7,459 nucleotides of DNA from CBDVAK01 sp965371945 (GCA_965371945.1 CBDVAK010000166.1:1-7459), one strand, 5' to 3'. Numbered from the stretch's first letter, positions 1 through 7,395 are shown. The notes: generated from the letters alone by a model not told the origin. Translations and numbers: made by a program.

Positions 1-24
1 AGCAAATTCGGGGCCACAACTCAT
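1..24 (-). CDS. Possible first codons of a downstream minus-strand gene (edge, uncertain)
   Basis: An ATG at 24-22 opens a frame reading MSCGPEFA up to the window edge, and an in-frame ATG at 69 would start earlier. A second frame from the ATG at 64 is also open. Shine-Dalgarno signals are poor for all of them. A gene starting here would lie right after the synthetase and could be in the same operon, but a run this short cannot be told from chance. Confidence 0.1.
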
Positions 25-25
25 A

Positions 26-41
26 GCGACGCCCGCGTCGC
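26..41 (-). other. GC-rich hairpin downstream of the NRPS gene
   Basis: GCGACG (26-31) and CGTCGC (36-41) form a 6-bp GC stem with a 4-base loop, about 50 bases past the NRPS stop. The bases that follow on the minus strand (TATGAGTTG) are not a T-run, so it is not a classical intrinsic terminator. It could stabilise the 3' end of the mRNA or mean nothing. Confidence 0.3.
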
Positions 42-74
42 AGCGCGGACGACGGCGGGAGCATATCATTCGGG

Positions 75-95
75 AGCGCGCAAAGCGCTATTTTT
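75..95 (+). terminator. Weak terminator-like hairpin on the plus strand, over the NRPS stop codon
   Basis: On the plus strand AGCGC (75-79) pairs with GCGCT (85-89) around the loop GCAAA and is followed by A and five T (90-95). The stem is only 5 bp. In this orientation it would act on transcripts entering from the left, not on the NRPS mRNA, for which no T-run follows the hairpin. It overlaps the NRPS stop codon (88-90). Confidence 0.25.
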
Positions 96-3000
96 GCTCG
101 CGTTCCAGCAGGTCCTGTACTTCTTCATCGGACAGGTTGCCAATTTCCGCGATCAGGGCTTCCATGGTGCCGTCATCAGAACTGCGAACCCGGGTCTCGC
201 TGGCCAGCAGTGCCAGTGACTCGACCGTCGGGTTCTCGAACAGGGCGCGCAGCGGGAGTTCCACCTGCAGAGACGTGTGGATACGTGAAATCACCCGAGT
301 TGCAATCAACGAGTGACCACCGAGTACAAAGAAATCATCGTGAATTCCGATCTGTTTGAGTTCCAGCAGCTCGACGAAAATGTCCGCGATGGCCTGTTCG
401 AATGGTGTGCGGGGCGCCACCAGTTCGCTGCTCTCGATCGACGCCAGCGTGTCCTGGGATGGCAGTGCCAGGCGATCGATCTTGCCGTTGGGTGTCAGCG
501 GCAGTGATTCCAGAAACAGGAAGCGGGAGGGCACCATGTAGTCGGGTAGCTTCTCCAGCAATGATTTTCTCAGCGTAGCGGTATCCGGCGGTTCTTCGAG
601 GTCGTGGTCCAGAGCAATATACGCGATCAGTCTTTTCAGTCCCGAATGATCATCCACGGTGACTACGACTGCCTGGCGCACCCCGGGCAGATCGTTCAGG
701 GCAGTTTCGATCTCACCCAGCTCGATACGAAAACCGCGTATCTTGACTTGAAAATCTTTGCGGCCAAGCACCTCCAGACGGCCGTCGTCCAGATGGCGGG
801 CCAGATCCCCGGTGGCATACATACGGGCATCGGCATGGGGGCTGTGGGGATCGGTGACGAACTTCTCGGCGGTTAGCTGTGGCCGTCCCAGATAGCCTCG
901 TGCCAGACCCTCGCCAGCGATCCACAGCTCGCCAATCGCTCCGGTCGGCACCGGTTGCAGATGTGCGTCGAGTACATAGATACGGGTGTTATCGATCGGT
1001 CGGCCCACCGAGATGGGGTCGTTGGCGTCGGTGATGCGCCCGGTGGCCGACCACACGGTGGTCTCGGTCGGGCCGTACATGTTCCACAGGCTTCCGACCA
1101 CAGGTAACAGTCGTTGCACCAGATCACGCGGCAGGGCCTCGCCGCCGCACAGTACCTTGAGGTCGGTGCTGCCCTGCCAGCCACTGTCAAGCAACATACG
1201 CCAGGTGGCGGGTGTCGCCTGCATGACTGTGGCGCCGGATTCCGCGATTCGCAGGGCCAGGCGCTTGCCATCGTAGGCGATCTCCCTTCCCACTAGTTCC
1301 ACCCGGGCTCCGATGGTCAGCGGCAGGTACAGTTCCAGCACCGCGATATCGAACGACAATGTGGTAACCGACAGCAATGTATCGCCGGCCTCGAGACCCG
1401 GTGTGTGGCGCATCGAATTGAGAAAATTGATGACCGCGCGGTGGGGGATCTGTACACCCTTGGGTGCTCCGGTGGACCCGGATGTGTAGATGATGTACGC
1501 GAGTTCCCGTGCGTCCGGGTACTGCACCGGGAATCGCTCGGTGTCGGCAGCCTGTATGGCCACCGCGTCACTGTCCAGCAACACCAGCGGCGGTGTGTTC
1601 TTCATGCTGTCCAGCAACCAGTGCGAGAGCCGGGTATCGGTAACCAGCGCCTGTGCACCGCAGTCTTCGAGCATGTACTGCAGCCGCTCGCGTGGGAACG
1701 CGGGATCCAGAGGAACATATGCGGCGCCGCTCTTGAGGATGCCGACCAGGGCGATCAGCATGTCCAGCGACCGGTGCAGACAGATGCCCACCCGATGGCC
1801 GCTTTCGACACCCTGGCCGCGCAGGTACGCACACAGCCGGCTGGATTGGCGGTCCAGATCGGCGTAACTGAGCAAAGTCCCGTCGTATACCGCGGCCACG
1901 GCATCGGGAGTACGCCGGACCTGATCCGCGATGGCCTGATGCAGACAGATATCCAGGTTTGCCGGAGTCTCGGTGCTGTTCCAGCCGCGCAGCAGCCGCT
2001 CACGTTCCGTTGCCGGCAGTATGCGCAGTTTGGAAACCGTGTGGCCGGCATGGGTGACGGCGTCTGCCAGCAGTTCCTGCAGTTGTCTGAGTAGCCTGCG
2101 GATGGTCGCTTGGTCGAACAACTCGGTGTTGTACTCGATACTGATGCGTTGCGCGGGGAGGGTATCGATGACCATCAGTGTGAGGTCGAATTGCGATGCG
2201 TTGCGATCGATATCGACCAGTGACCAGACCATGTTTCCGACCTGGTTGTCCGGTGCCGGAATGTTGACGTAGTCGACCATGATCTGGAACAGGGGCGCGT
2301 GGCTGAGGTCGCGCGTGGGTTGCAACTCGGCCACCAGTTGTTCGAACGGCAGGTCCTGGTGGGAGTAGGCGGCCAGCGCGGTGTCGCGGACTCGGGTCAG
2401 TAGTTCGCCGAACGTCGGGTCATCGGCGAGCTGATTGCGCATCACCAGGGTGTTGACGAAAGTGCCGATCAGGCTTTCACTGGCGATGTGATGCCGGTTG
2501 GCGACCGGCGTGCCCACGGCGATATCGCCCTGCCCGCTGTAGCGATTGAGCACGGCGAGGAACGCAGCCAGGATGGTCATGAAGGGGGTGACGCCATGTC
2601 GCTGACTGAAGGCGCGGACCCGGTCCAGCAACTCCGGGTCCGGAATTTCGCTGATGAATCTGCCATGGTGTCCCTGCACCGCCGGGCGCGGGTGGTCGGT
2701 GGGCAGGGCTAGTACCGGTACGCCAGCGAGCTGCTGCTTCCAGTAGCTCATCTGCCGCTGCAGCTCGACGTCGTCGAAACATGCGCGCTGCCAGGCGGCG
2801 AAATCAGCATACTGAATCTGCAGTGGTGACAGTGGGTTCGGCAGCCCCCTGGAACAGGACTCGTACAGGGCGCCGAGTTCACGGGCGATGACTCCGAAAG
2901 ACCAGGCATCGGCGATGGCATGGTGCATATTGAGTATCAGCACATGACGCTGGTCTTGGTAGCGGTAGAGTTGTGCGCTCAACAGCGATCCGCTGGCCAG

Positions 3001-5388
3001 ATCGTAGGGTTTGCTGGCTCTGTGCGTGGCTTGCGTGTGCATCAGTTGTTCACGACTTTCTGGCAGTTCGCCGCCAAGGTCGATTGTTTCGAAAGGCCAG
3101 CGGCCGGATGCCGCGATTTCCACTACCGGGACGCCGGCCATGGTCTTGATCGCGGTCCTCAGTGGCTGATGGCGCTCTACCATGAAGTCGAGCGCCCGCT
3201 GCAAGCTGTCGACGTCCATGGGACCGCTGAAACGCATACCCAGAACCAGGTTGTAGGCGGCGCTGTCGGGCTGCATCTGGTGGATGAACCACATGCGCTC
3301 CTGCGACCAGGTGAGGGCTGGCGGAGTGTTGGTTCCAGTCGGGGTCAGCGGCCTTGGTGCCGAAGCGGTGCGGTCCGCCTGATGGTCCGCTATCCAGGCC
3401 GCGAGTTCGGCGATGGTGGCATGCTCCAGCAGTATCGCCAGCGGCACATCGATCTGCAGGGTGGTGTGGATTCGCAGGCTGATCTGGGTCGCCTGCAAGG
3501 ATTGTGCACCCCACTCCAGCAGGTTGTCGTGCACGCCGATGGAATCGACCTGCAGGACTTCCCGCCAGATGTCGGCCAGGGCGTTTTCCACCGGGTTGCG
3601 GGGTGGCATCGCGCCGGCGCCATATTCGGACACCGGCGACGGTGCGGAGAATCGTTGGTGTTCGGCCTGTCGCCATGCCGCGATGGATTTGAATGCCTCC
3701 TGCAAGTAGTCGCGCCGGACGGCATGACGCTGGATTTTGCCGCTGGAGGTCTTGGGCAGGCTGCCGGGTTTCAGCAATACGATACCGTGGACCGCGACCT
3801 CGTGGGCCTGCTGTATGGCCGCGCGGATTCGGGTGAAGATCTGTTCGCGGTCCAGACCGCGGATGGCTTGGCGCTCCACCTCCTGGGCCACCACCAGTTT
3901 TTCGTCCCCGTCTGCTTCTATGCTGAAAGCTGCGGAGCCGCCGGCCCGCAGCGCCGGGTGAGCGAGTTCGACAGTGAGTTCCACATCCTGGGGATAGATG
4001 TTGCGACCGGCGATGACGATCAGGTCCTTGAGCCTGCCGGTGATAAACAGCCGGTGGTCGTAGACGAACCCCAGATCACCGGTGCGCAGGTAACTGCGGT
4101 CATCGTTGCCGATTCGCGCCCCGAAAGTGCCGGCGCCGGATTCGGGGTTGCCCCAATAGCCTTGCGCCACGCTGTCCCCCGCTACCCAGATCTCCCCCAC
4201 GTCACCATCGGCACAGGGTTGTGCGGTGTCGGGATCGACGATGCGGGCGTCCAGTTCCGGATCAAAGCTGCCGCTGGCTACCAGCGTTGTTGCGCCCGGG
4301 TCGGGGGAGCGCACGGCACGTCCCTGTTCCAGGGCAGGACGATCGAATGTTTCGGAGTGCGCGCCGCCGCCGCGCCGGCCACCGCTGACCAGCAGCGTCG
4401 CCTCCGCAAGACCGTAGCAGGGAAAGAAGGCCTTGCTGTCGAAACCGCAACCGGCGAAGCGCTTGCTAAAGCGTTCCATGGTGGTGGCCCGCACCGGCTC
4501 CGCACCATTGAACGCCAGCGACCAGCAACTCAGATCGAGATCCGCGAGCTGCTGGTCGCTGATTCTGCTGAGGCACAGTTCGTAGCCGAAGTTGGGGCCG
4601 CCGCTGCTGGTGGCACGGTATCGGGAGATGGCCGCCAGCCAACGCACCGGCTGTTGTATGAAGGCCATCGGCGGCATGAAGATGCACCGGCTGCCGACGA
4701 AGAGTGGTTGGATGACGCTGCCGATCAGACCCATGTCGTGGTAGAGCGGCAACCAGCTTACCGCCGTGGTGCTGACGTCGTGATCGAACGATCTCCTGAT
4801 CATGCGCTGATTGCTGAGCAGGTTGTGGTGGCTGACCATGACACCTCGCGGTGCCGAGGTGGAGCCGGAGGTGTACTGCAGGAATGCGATGTCGCTGGCT
4901 GAGACGTTCGGGCATTGCCAACCAGCCGCGATGGTCTCGTGGGCAGGCACGGGCGCCAGCCAGTGCAGCCCGGCCAGTCGGCTGTCCGGGTCCAGGGTGT
5001 CGCGAAACCGGTTCGCCAGTTCGGAGCTGGTGAGTGCCAACCGTGCCCCGGCATCGACGACCAGTGATTCCAGCTTCGGCAACGCCTTGCGGGTGCGCGG
5101 CGGATACGCCGGCACTGCGATGACGTTGGCGTAGAGGCAACCGAAATAGGCGGCGATATAGGCCAGACCGATGGGAAACAGCAACAGGATTCGGTCACCC
5201 CGGCTGGTGCGTTCCTGCAACTGGGCGGCAATGCTACGCGCGCCTAGATCCAGTTGCTGGTAACTGCAGCTTGATTCCTCGTTCTCACCGTCCGCTAAGA
5301 ATGTAAACGCCGTATCTTCGGGGTCGGTGGCCGCACGCCAGCGCAACAACTCGACCAGGTCGGAACCGGGAAATTCCGCGCCAGACAT
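88..5388 (-). CDS. Single-module lipopeptide synthetase (FAAL-ACP-C-A-PCP NRPS), 1766 aa
   Basis: This cytosolic NRPS should adenylate a free fatty acid, load it on its own carrier and condense it with one amino acid. FAAL domain, residues about 1-575: QYTSGSTSAPRG (171-182), WLPLYHDMGLIG (212-223), SGGPNFGYELC (262-272), LRTGDLG (434-440), GRLKDLIVIAGRNIYPQD (451-468) and catalytic-type Lys551 in SSGKIQR. First carrier, about 595-670: Ser630 in WGAQSL. Condensation domain, about 690-1115: WSQERMW (694), HHAIADAWS (822-830), YADFAAW (860), IGTFVNT (974), HQDLPFE (1010). Adenylation domain, about 1140-1640: YTSGSTGAPKG (1301), YGPTETT (1438), YATGDL (1524), GRKDFQVKIRGFRIELGEIE (1542-1561), Lys1636 in NGKIDR. 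Second carrier, about 1656-1731: Ser1693 in LGGHSL. An acidic tail of 35 residues closes the protein; there is no thioesterase, reductase or epimerase. The ATG start is supported by an upstream GAGG and an N-terminus typical of FAALs. Domains and order are seen directly; an N-acyl-glycine-like product is inferred. Confidence 0.97.
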   Translation of the reverse strand: MSGAEFPGSDLVELLRWRAATDPEDTAFTFLADGENEESSCSYQQLDLGARSIAAQLQERTSRGDRILLLFPIGLAYIAAYFGCLYANVIAVPAYPPRTRKALPKLESLVVDAGARLALTSSELANRFRDTLDPDSRLAGLHWLAPVPAHETIAAGWQCPNVSASDIAFLQYTSGSTSAPRGVMVSHHNLLSNQRMIRRSFDHDVSTTAVSWLPLYHDMGLIGSVIQPLFVGSRCIFMPPMAFIQQPVRWLAAISRYRATSSGGPNFGYELCLSRISDQQLADLDLSCWSLAFNGAEPVRATTMERFSKRFAGCGFDSKAFFPCYGLAEATLLVSGGRRGGGAHSETFDRPALEQGRAVRSPDPGATTLVASGSFDPELDARIVDPDTAQPCADGDVGEIWVAGDSVAQGYWGNPESGAGTFGARIGNDDRSYLRTGDLGFVYDHRLFITGRLKDLIVIAGRNIYPQDVELTVELAHPALRAGGSAAFSIEADGDEKLVVAQEVERQAIRGLDREQIFTRIRAAIQQAHEVAVHGIVLLKPGSLPKTSSGKIQRHAVRRDYLQEAFKSIAAWRQAEHQRFSAPSPVSEYGAGAMPPRNPVENALADIWREVLQVDSIGVHDNLLEWGAQSLQATQISLRIHTTLQIDVPLAILLEHATIAELAAWIADHQADRTASAPRPLTPTGTNTPPALTWSQERMWFIHQMQPDSAAYNLVLGMRFSGPMDVDSLQRALDFMVERHQPLRTAIKTMAGVPVVEIAASGRWPFETIDLGGELPESREQLMHTQATHRASKPYDLASGSLLSAQLYRYQDQRHVLILNMHHAIADAWSFGVIARELGALYESCSRGLPNPLSPLQIQYADFAAWQRACFDDVELQRQMSYWKQQLAGVPVLALPTDHPRPAVQGHHGRFISEIPDPELLDRVRAFSQRHGVTPFMTILAAFLAVLNRYSGQGDIAVGTPVANRHHIASESLIGTFVNTLVMRNQLADDPTFGELLTRVRDTALAAYSHQDLPFEQLVAELQPTRDLSHAPLFQIMVDYVNIPAPDNQVGNMVWSLVDIDRNASQFDLTLMVIDTLPAQRISIEYNTELFDQATIRRLLRQLQELLADAVTHAGHTVSKLRILPATERERLLRGWNSTETPANLDICLHQAIADQVRRTPDAVAAVYDGTLLSYADLDRQSSRLCAYLRGQGVESGHRVGICLHRSLDMLIALVGILKSGAAYVPLDPAFPRERLQYMLEDCGAQALVTDTRLSHWLLDSMKNTPPLVLLDSDAVAIQAADTERFPVQYPDARELAYIIYTSGSTGAPKGVQIPHRAVINFLNSMRHTPGLEAGDTLLSVTTLSFDIAVLELYLPLTIGARVELVGREIAYDGKRLALRIAESGATVMQATPATWRMLLDSGWQGSTDLKVLCGGEALPRDLVQRLLPVVGSLWNMYGPTETTVWSATGRITDANDPISVGRPIDNTRIYVLDAHLQPVPTGAIGELWIAGEGLARGYLGRPQLTAEKFVTDPHSPHADARMYATGDLARHLDDGRLEVLGRKDFQVKIRGFRIELGEIETALNDLPGVRQAVVVTVDDHSGLKRLIAYIALDHDLEEPPDTATLRKSLLEKLPDYMVPSRFLFLESLPLTPNGKIDRLALPSQDTLASIESSELVAPRTPFEQAIADIFVELLELKQIGIHDDFFVLGGHSLIATRVISRIHTSLQVELPLRALFENPTVESLALLASETRVRSSDDGTMEALIAEIGNLSDEEVQDLLEREQK

Positions 5389-5398
5389 CAGTTTCGAG

Positions 5399-5402
5399 CC
5401 TC
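5399..5402 (-). promoter_or_regulatory. Ribosome-binding site of the NRPS gene
   Basis: GAGG on the minus strand ends ten bases before the ATG at 5388, a slightly long but workable Shine-Dalgarno spacing. It supports this start for the synthetase. The motif lies in a possible small hairpin: GGCCT (5413-5409) can pair with AGGCT (5401-5397) around a 7-base loop, with one G-U pair, which would partly cover the site. Confidence 0.45.
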
Positions 5403-5443
5403 GATGACAGGCCTTAGCGGTATTTCAGGAACTTGCCCGTGAT

Positions 5444-5458
5444 TCGCGATCGTCGCGA
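5444..5458. repeat. Palindromic repeat TCGCGA-TCG-TCGCGA
   Basis: The self-complementary hexamer TCGCGA occurs twice with three bases between, so the block is both a direct and an inverted repeat. It lies 56-70 bases upstream of the NRPS start codon. It could form a 6-bp hairpin in RNA or be a protein-binding site; no T-run follows on either strand, so it is not a typical intrinsic terminator. The sequence is seen directly; any function is inferred. Confidence 0.4.
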
Positions 5459-5466
5459 GGCCAAGC

Positions 5467-5482
5467 CTGGTTGAGTCTGGTT
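5467..5482. repeat. Direct repeat CTGGTT with 10-base period
   Basis: CTGGTT at 5467-5472 recurs at 5477-5482, spaced by one helical turn, beside the AT-rich patch in the spacer upstream of the NRPS gene. This arrangement is compatible with two half-sites of a regulator on one DNA face, but six-base repeats also arise by chance. Confidence 0.25.
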
Positions 5483-5589
5483 TCTTGATCATTTGAGGTG
5501 AATTCTTGCGTCGAGGCCGCGGCTATTGGTCAAGCAGGATTTGTTCCAGTCGCAGGCCCACCGGCGCCTTGTCCGTCGGCACGATGCGC

Positions 5590-7395
5590 TCAGGCGCTGA
5601 GGCGGGCTTCACGCTTGCGCTCATGCGCTTTCAGGTGGCGCTTGCGTATGCGTATCGCGGCAGGGGTGATTTCCACCAGTTCGTCATCCTCGATAAACTG
5701 CAAGGCTTGTTCGAGGCTCAGACGCAGCGCCGGTGTCAACAGGATGCTGTCGTCCTTGCCTGCGGCGCGGATATTGGTCAGTTGTTTGGCCTTCAGGGGA
5801 TTCACGACCAGGTCGTTGTCGCGGGAGTGAATGCCGACCACCTGTCCTTCGTAGACGTCTTGTCCCGGCGTCGTGAACAGCCTGCCACGATCTTGCAGGT
5901 TGAACAGCGCGAATGCCACTGCCTTGCCCTGGCCGTTGGCGATCAGCACGCCGTTGCCGCGGCCCGCGACCCGTCCCTTGCGGATTGCGCCATAGCGGTC
6001 GAACAGATGATGCATGATCCCGGTGCCGGAAGTCGTGGTCAGAAACTCTGTCTGGAACCCGAACAGACCGCGGGTCGGGATGCTGAATTGAAGCCGCACC
6101 CGGCCACTGCCTTCCACGGTCATGTCTTGCAGTTCGCCGCCACGAGCACCCAGGGCCTCCATGACCGCGCCCTGGTGCTGAACCTCGATATCGACGGTCA
6201 ACTGTTCGTAGGGTTCCTGACGCTCTCCGTCGTGCTCGCGAAAAATCACTACGGGTCTGGAGACCGCGAGCTCGTAGCCCTCACGACGCATGGTTTCCAG
6301 CAATATCGACAAATGCAGCTCGCCCCGGCCGGACACCACGAAGCGGTCCGGATCTTCGGTATCCGCCACCCGCAGGGCCACATTGCGGATCAGTTCCCGG
6401 TCGAGCCGTTCGCGGATCTGCCGGGAGGTCAGGTACTTGCCGTCACGACCGGCGAACGGGGAGTTGTTGACGCCCAGGGTCATGCTGACCGTGGGCTCGT
6501 CGACATTGAGCGGCTGCAATGCCTGCGGTTGCGCGGGGTCGCAGATGGTATCGGAGATGGCCGGATGCTCGATCCCGGTAACAGCGACGATATCGCCGGC
6601 GTCGGCTTCGGGGACCTCGAGGCGTTTAAGCCCCAGCAACTGAAAAACTTGCAGGACGCGGGCGCGACGCTGGAGACCGTCCGTCGATACCACTGTGACC
6701 GCAGTGTTGCTGCGGATGGTGCCGCGGCTGATCCGCCCGATACAGATGGCTCCCACATAGCTGGAATAGTCGAGCGTTGAAATCTGCATCTGGAACGCGC
6801 CGTCGTGGTCCACGTCGGGGGCCGGACAGTGTTCCACGATGGCCTCGAACAGCGGGGTCATGTCCCCTTCACGCGTGTGGCTGTCCAGCGAGGCATAGCC
6901 TTGCAGCGCGGAGCTGTAGACCACCGGGAAATCGAGCTGCTGGTCGGTGGCGCCCAGGCTATCGAAAAGATCGAACGTCTGGTCGACGACCCAGTCGGGC
7001 CGGGCGCCATCGCGGTCTATCTTGTTGACCACCACTATGGGCCTGAGACCGCACTCGAAGGCTTTGCGGGTCACGAACCGGGTTTGTGGCATGGGGCCCT
7101 CGACCGCATCGATAAGCAGCAATACGGAGTCGACCATCGACAGGATTCGCTCCACCTCGCCGCCGAAATCGGCGTGCCCGGGGGTATCGACGATGTTGAT
7201 GCGTTCATCGCGCCAGGTAATGGCGGTATTCTTTGACAGGATGGTGATCCCGCGCTCGCGTTCCAGATCATTGGAGTCCATGACCCGGTCCGGAATGTCG
7301 GCGCGGCTGTCGAGCGTACCCGATTGCCTCAGGAGTTGGTCGACCAGCGTGGTCTTGCCGTGATCGACGTGGGCAATGATGGCAATGTTACGCAT
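5590..7395 (-). CDS. typA: Ribosome-associated translational GTPase TypA/BipA, 601 aa
   Basis: TypA (BipA) is an EF-G-like GTPase that binds the ribosome and is known for roles in 50S assembly, growth at low temperature and stress adaptation. All G motifs are present: P-loop AHVDHGKT (8-15), switch I RERGITI (46-52), DTPGH (70-74), NKID (124-127) and SAL (162-164). Further on come the EF-Tu-like barrel, the EF-G-like segment SGRGELHLS, and the TypA-specific C-terminal part with NGVLIANGQGKAVAFALF and VYEGQVVGIHSR. The end, DDELVEITP then IRIRKRHLK, matches the usual C-terminus, and 601 residues is normal for the family. The frame also opens from a TTG at 7422, which would add nine residues. 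I chose ATG 7395 because conserved sequence begins at once (MRNIAIIAHVDHGKTT) and the TTG would sit almost on the predicted transcription start. No strong Shine-Dalgarno precedes the ATG. It is the upstream gene on the same strand as the NRPS; no functional link to it is implied. Confidence 0.98.
   Translation of the reverse strand: MRNIAIIAHVDHGKTTLVDQLLRQSGTLDSRADIPDRVMDSNDLERERGITILSKNTAITWRDERINIVDTPGHADFGGEVERILSMVDSVLLLIDAVEGPMPQTRFVTRKAFECGLRPIVVVNKIDRDGARPDWVVDQTFDLFDSLGATDQQLDFPVVYSSALQGYASLDSHTREGDMTPLFEAIVEHCPAPDVDHDGAFQMQISTLDYSSYVGAICIGRISRGTIRSNTAVTVVSTDGLQRRARVLQVFQLLGLKRLEVPEADAGDIVAVTGIEHPAISDTICDPAQPQALQPLNVDEPTVSMTLGVNNSPFAGRDGKYLTSRQIRERLDRELIRNVALRVADTEDPDRFVVSGRGELHLSILLETMRREGYELAVSRPVVIFREHDGERQEPYEQLTVDIEVQHQGAVMEALGARGGELQDMTVEGSGRVRLQFSIPTRGLFGFQTEFLTTTSGTGIMHHLFDRYGAIRKGRVAGRGNGVLIANGQGKAVAFALFNLQDRGRLFTTPGQDVYEGQVVGIHSRDNDLVVNPLKAKQLTNIRAAGKDDSILLTPALRLSLEQALQFIEDDELVEITPAAIRIRKRHLKAHERKREARLSA

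Larger units (their letters stand above)
5403..5589 (-). other. Intergenic region between typA and the NRPS gene
   Basis: This non-coding spacer separates two genes on the same strand. I see no stem followed by a T-run on the minus strand, so no intrinsic terminator for typA is evident and read-through into the NRPS gene is possible. The stretch 5481-5507 is markedly AT-rich (8 G or C in 27) against GC-rich surroundings, which fits a promoter or operator zone. I could not pick convincing -35/-10 boxes: TTGACC at 5533-5528 and AAGAAT at 5507-5502 are 20 bases apart, which is too far. Two repeats in the spacer are listed separately. Confidence 0.5.

Noticed and set aside
2920..4902. 660-codon open frame on the plus strand
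   Set aside because: It lies wholly antisense to the NRPS gene, whose domains are unmistakable there. The translation shows no recognisable family motif, and long antisense frames are expected opposite GC-rich coding sequence.
88..5388. Frameshift or missing domain inside the synthetase
   Set aside because: All core motifs of the five domains appear in order in one unbroken frame, and both carrier serines and both A10-type lysines are present.
5502..5533. TTGACC and AAGAAT as a promoter for the NRPS gene
   Set aside because: The boxes are 20 bases apart and the -10 matches only four of six positions, so the pair is not convincing.
5506..6780. 424-codon open frame on the plus strand
   Set aside because: It is antisense to typA and the spacer; the typA reading is conserved throughout, and the antisense protein shows no motif or good start signal.
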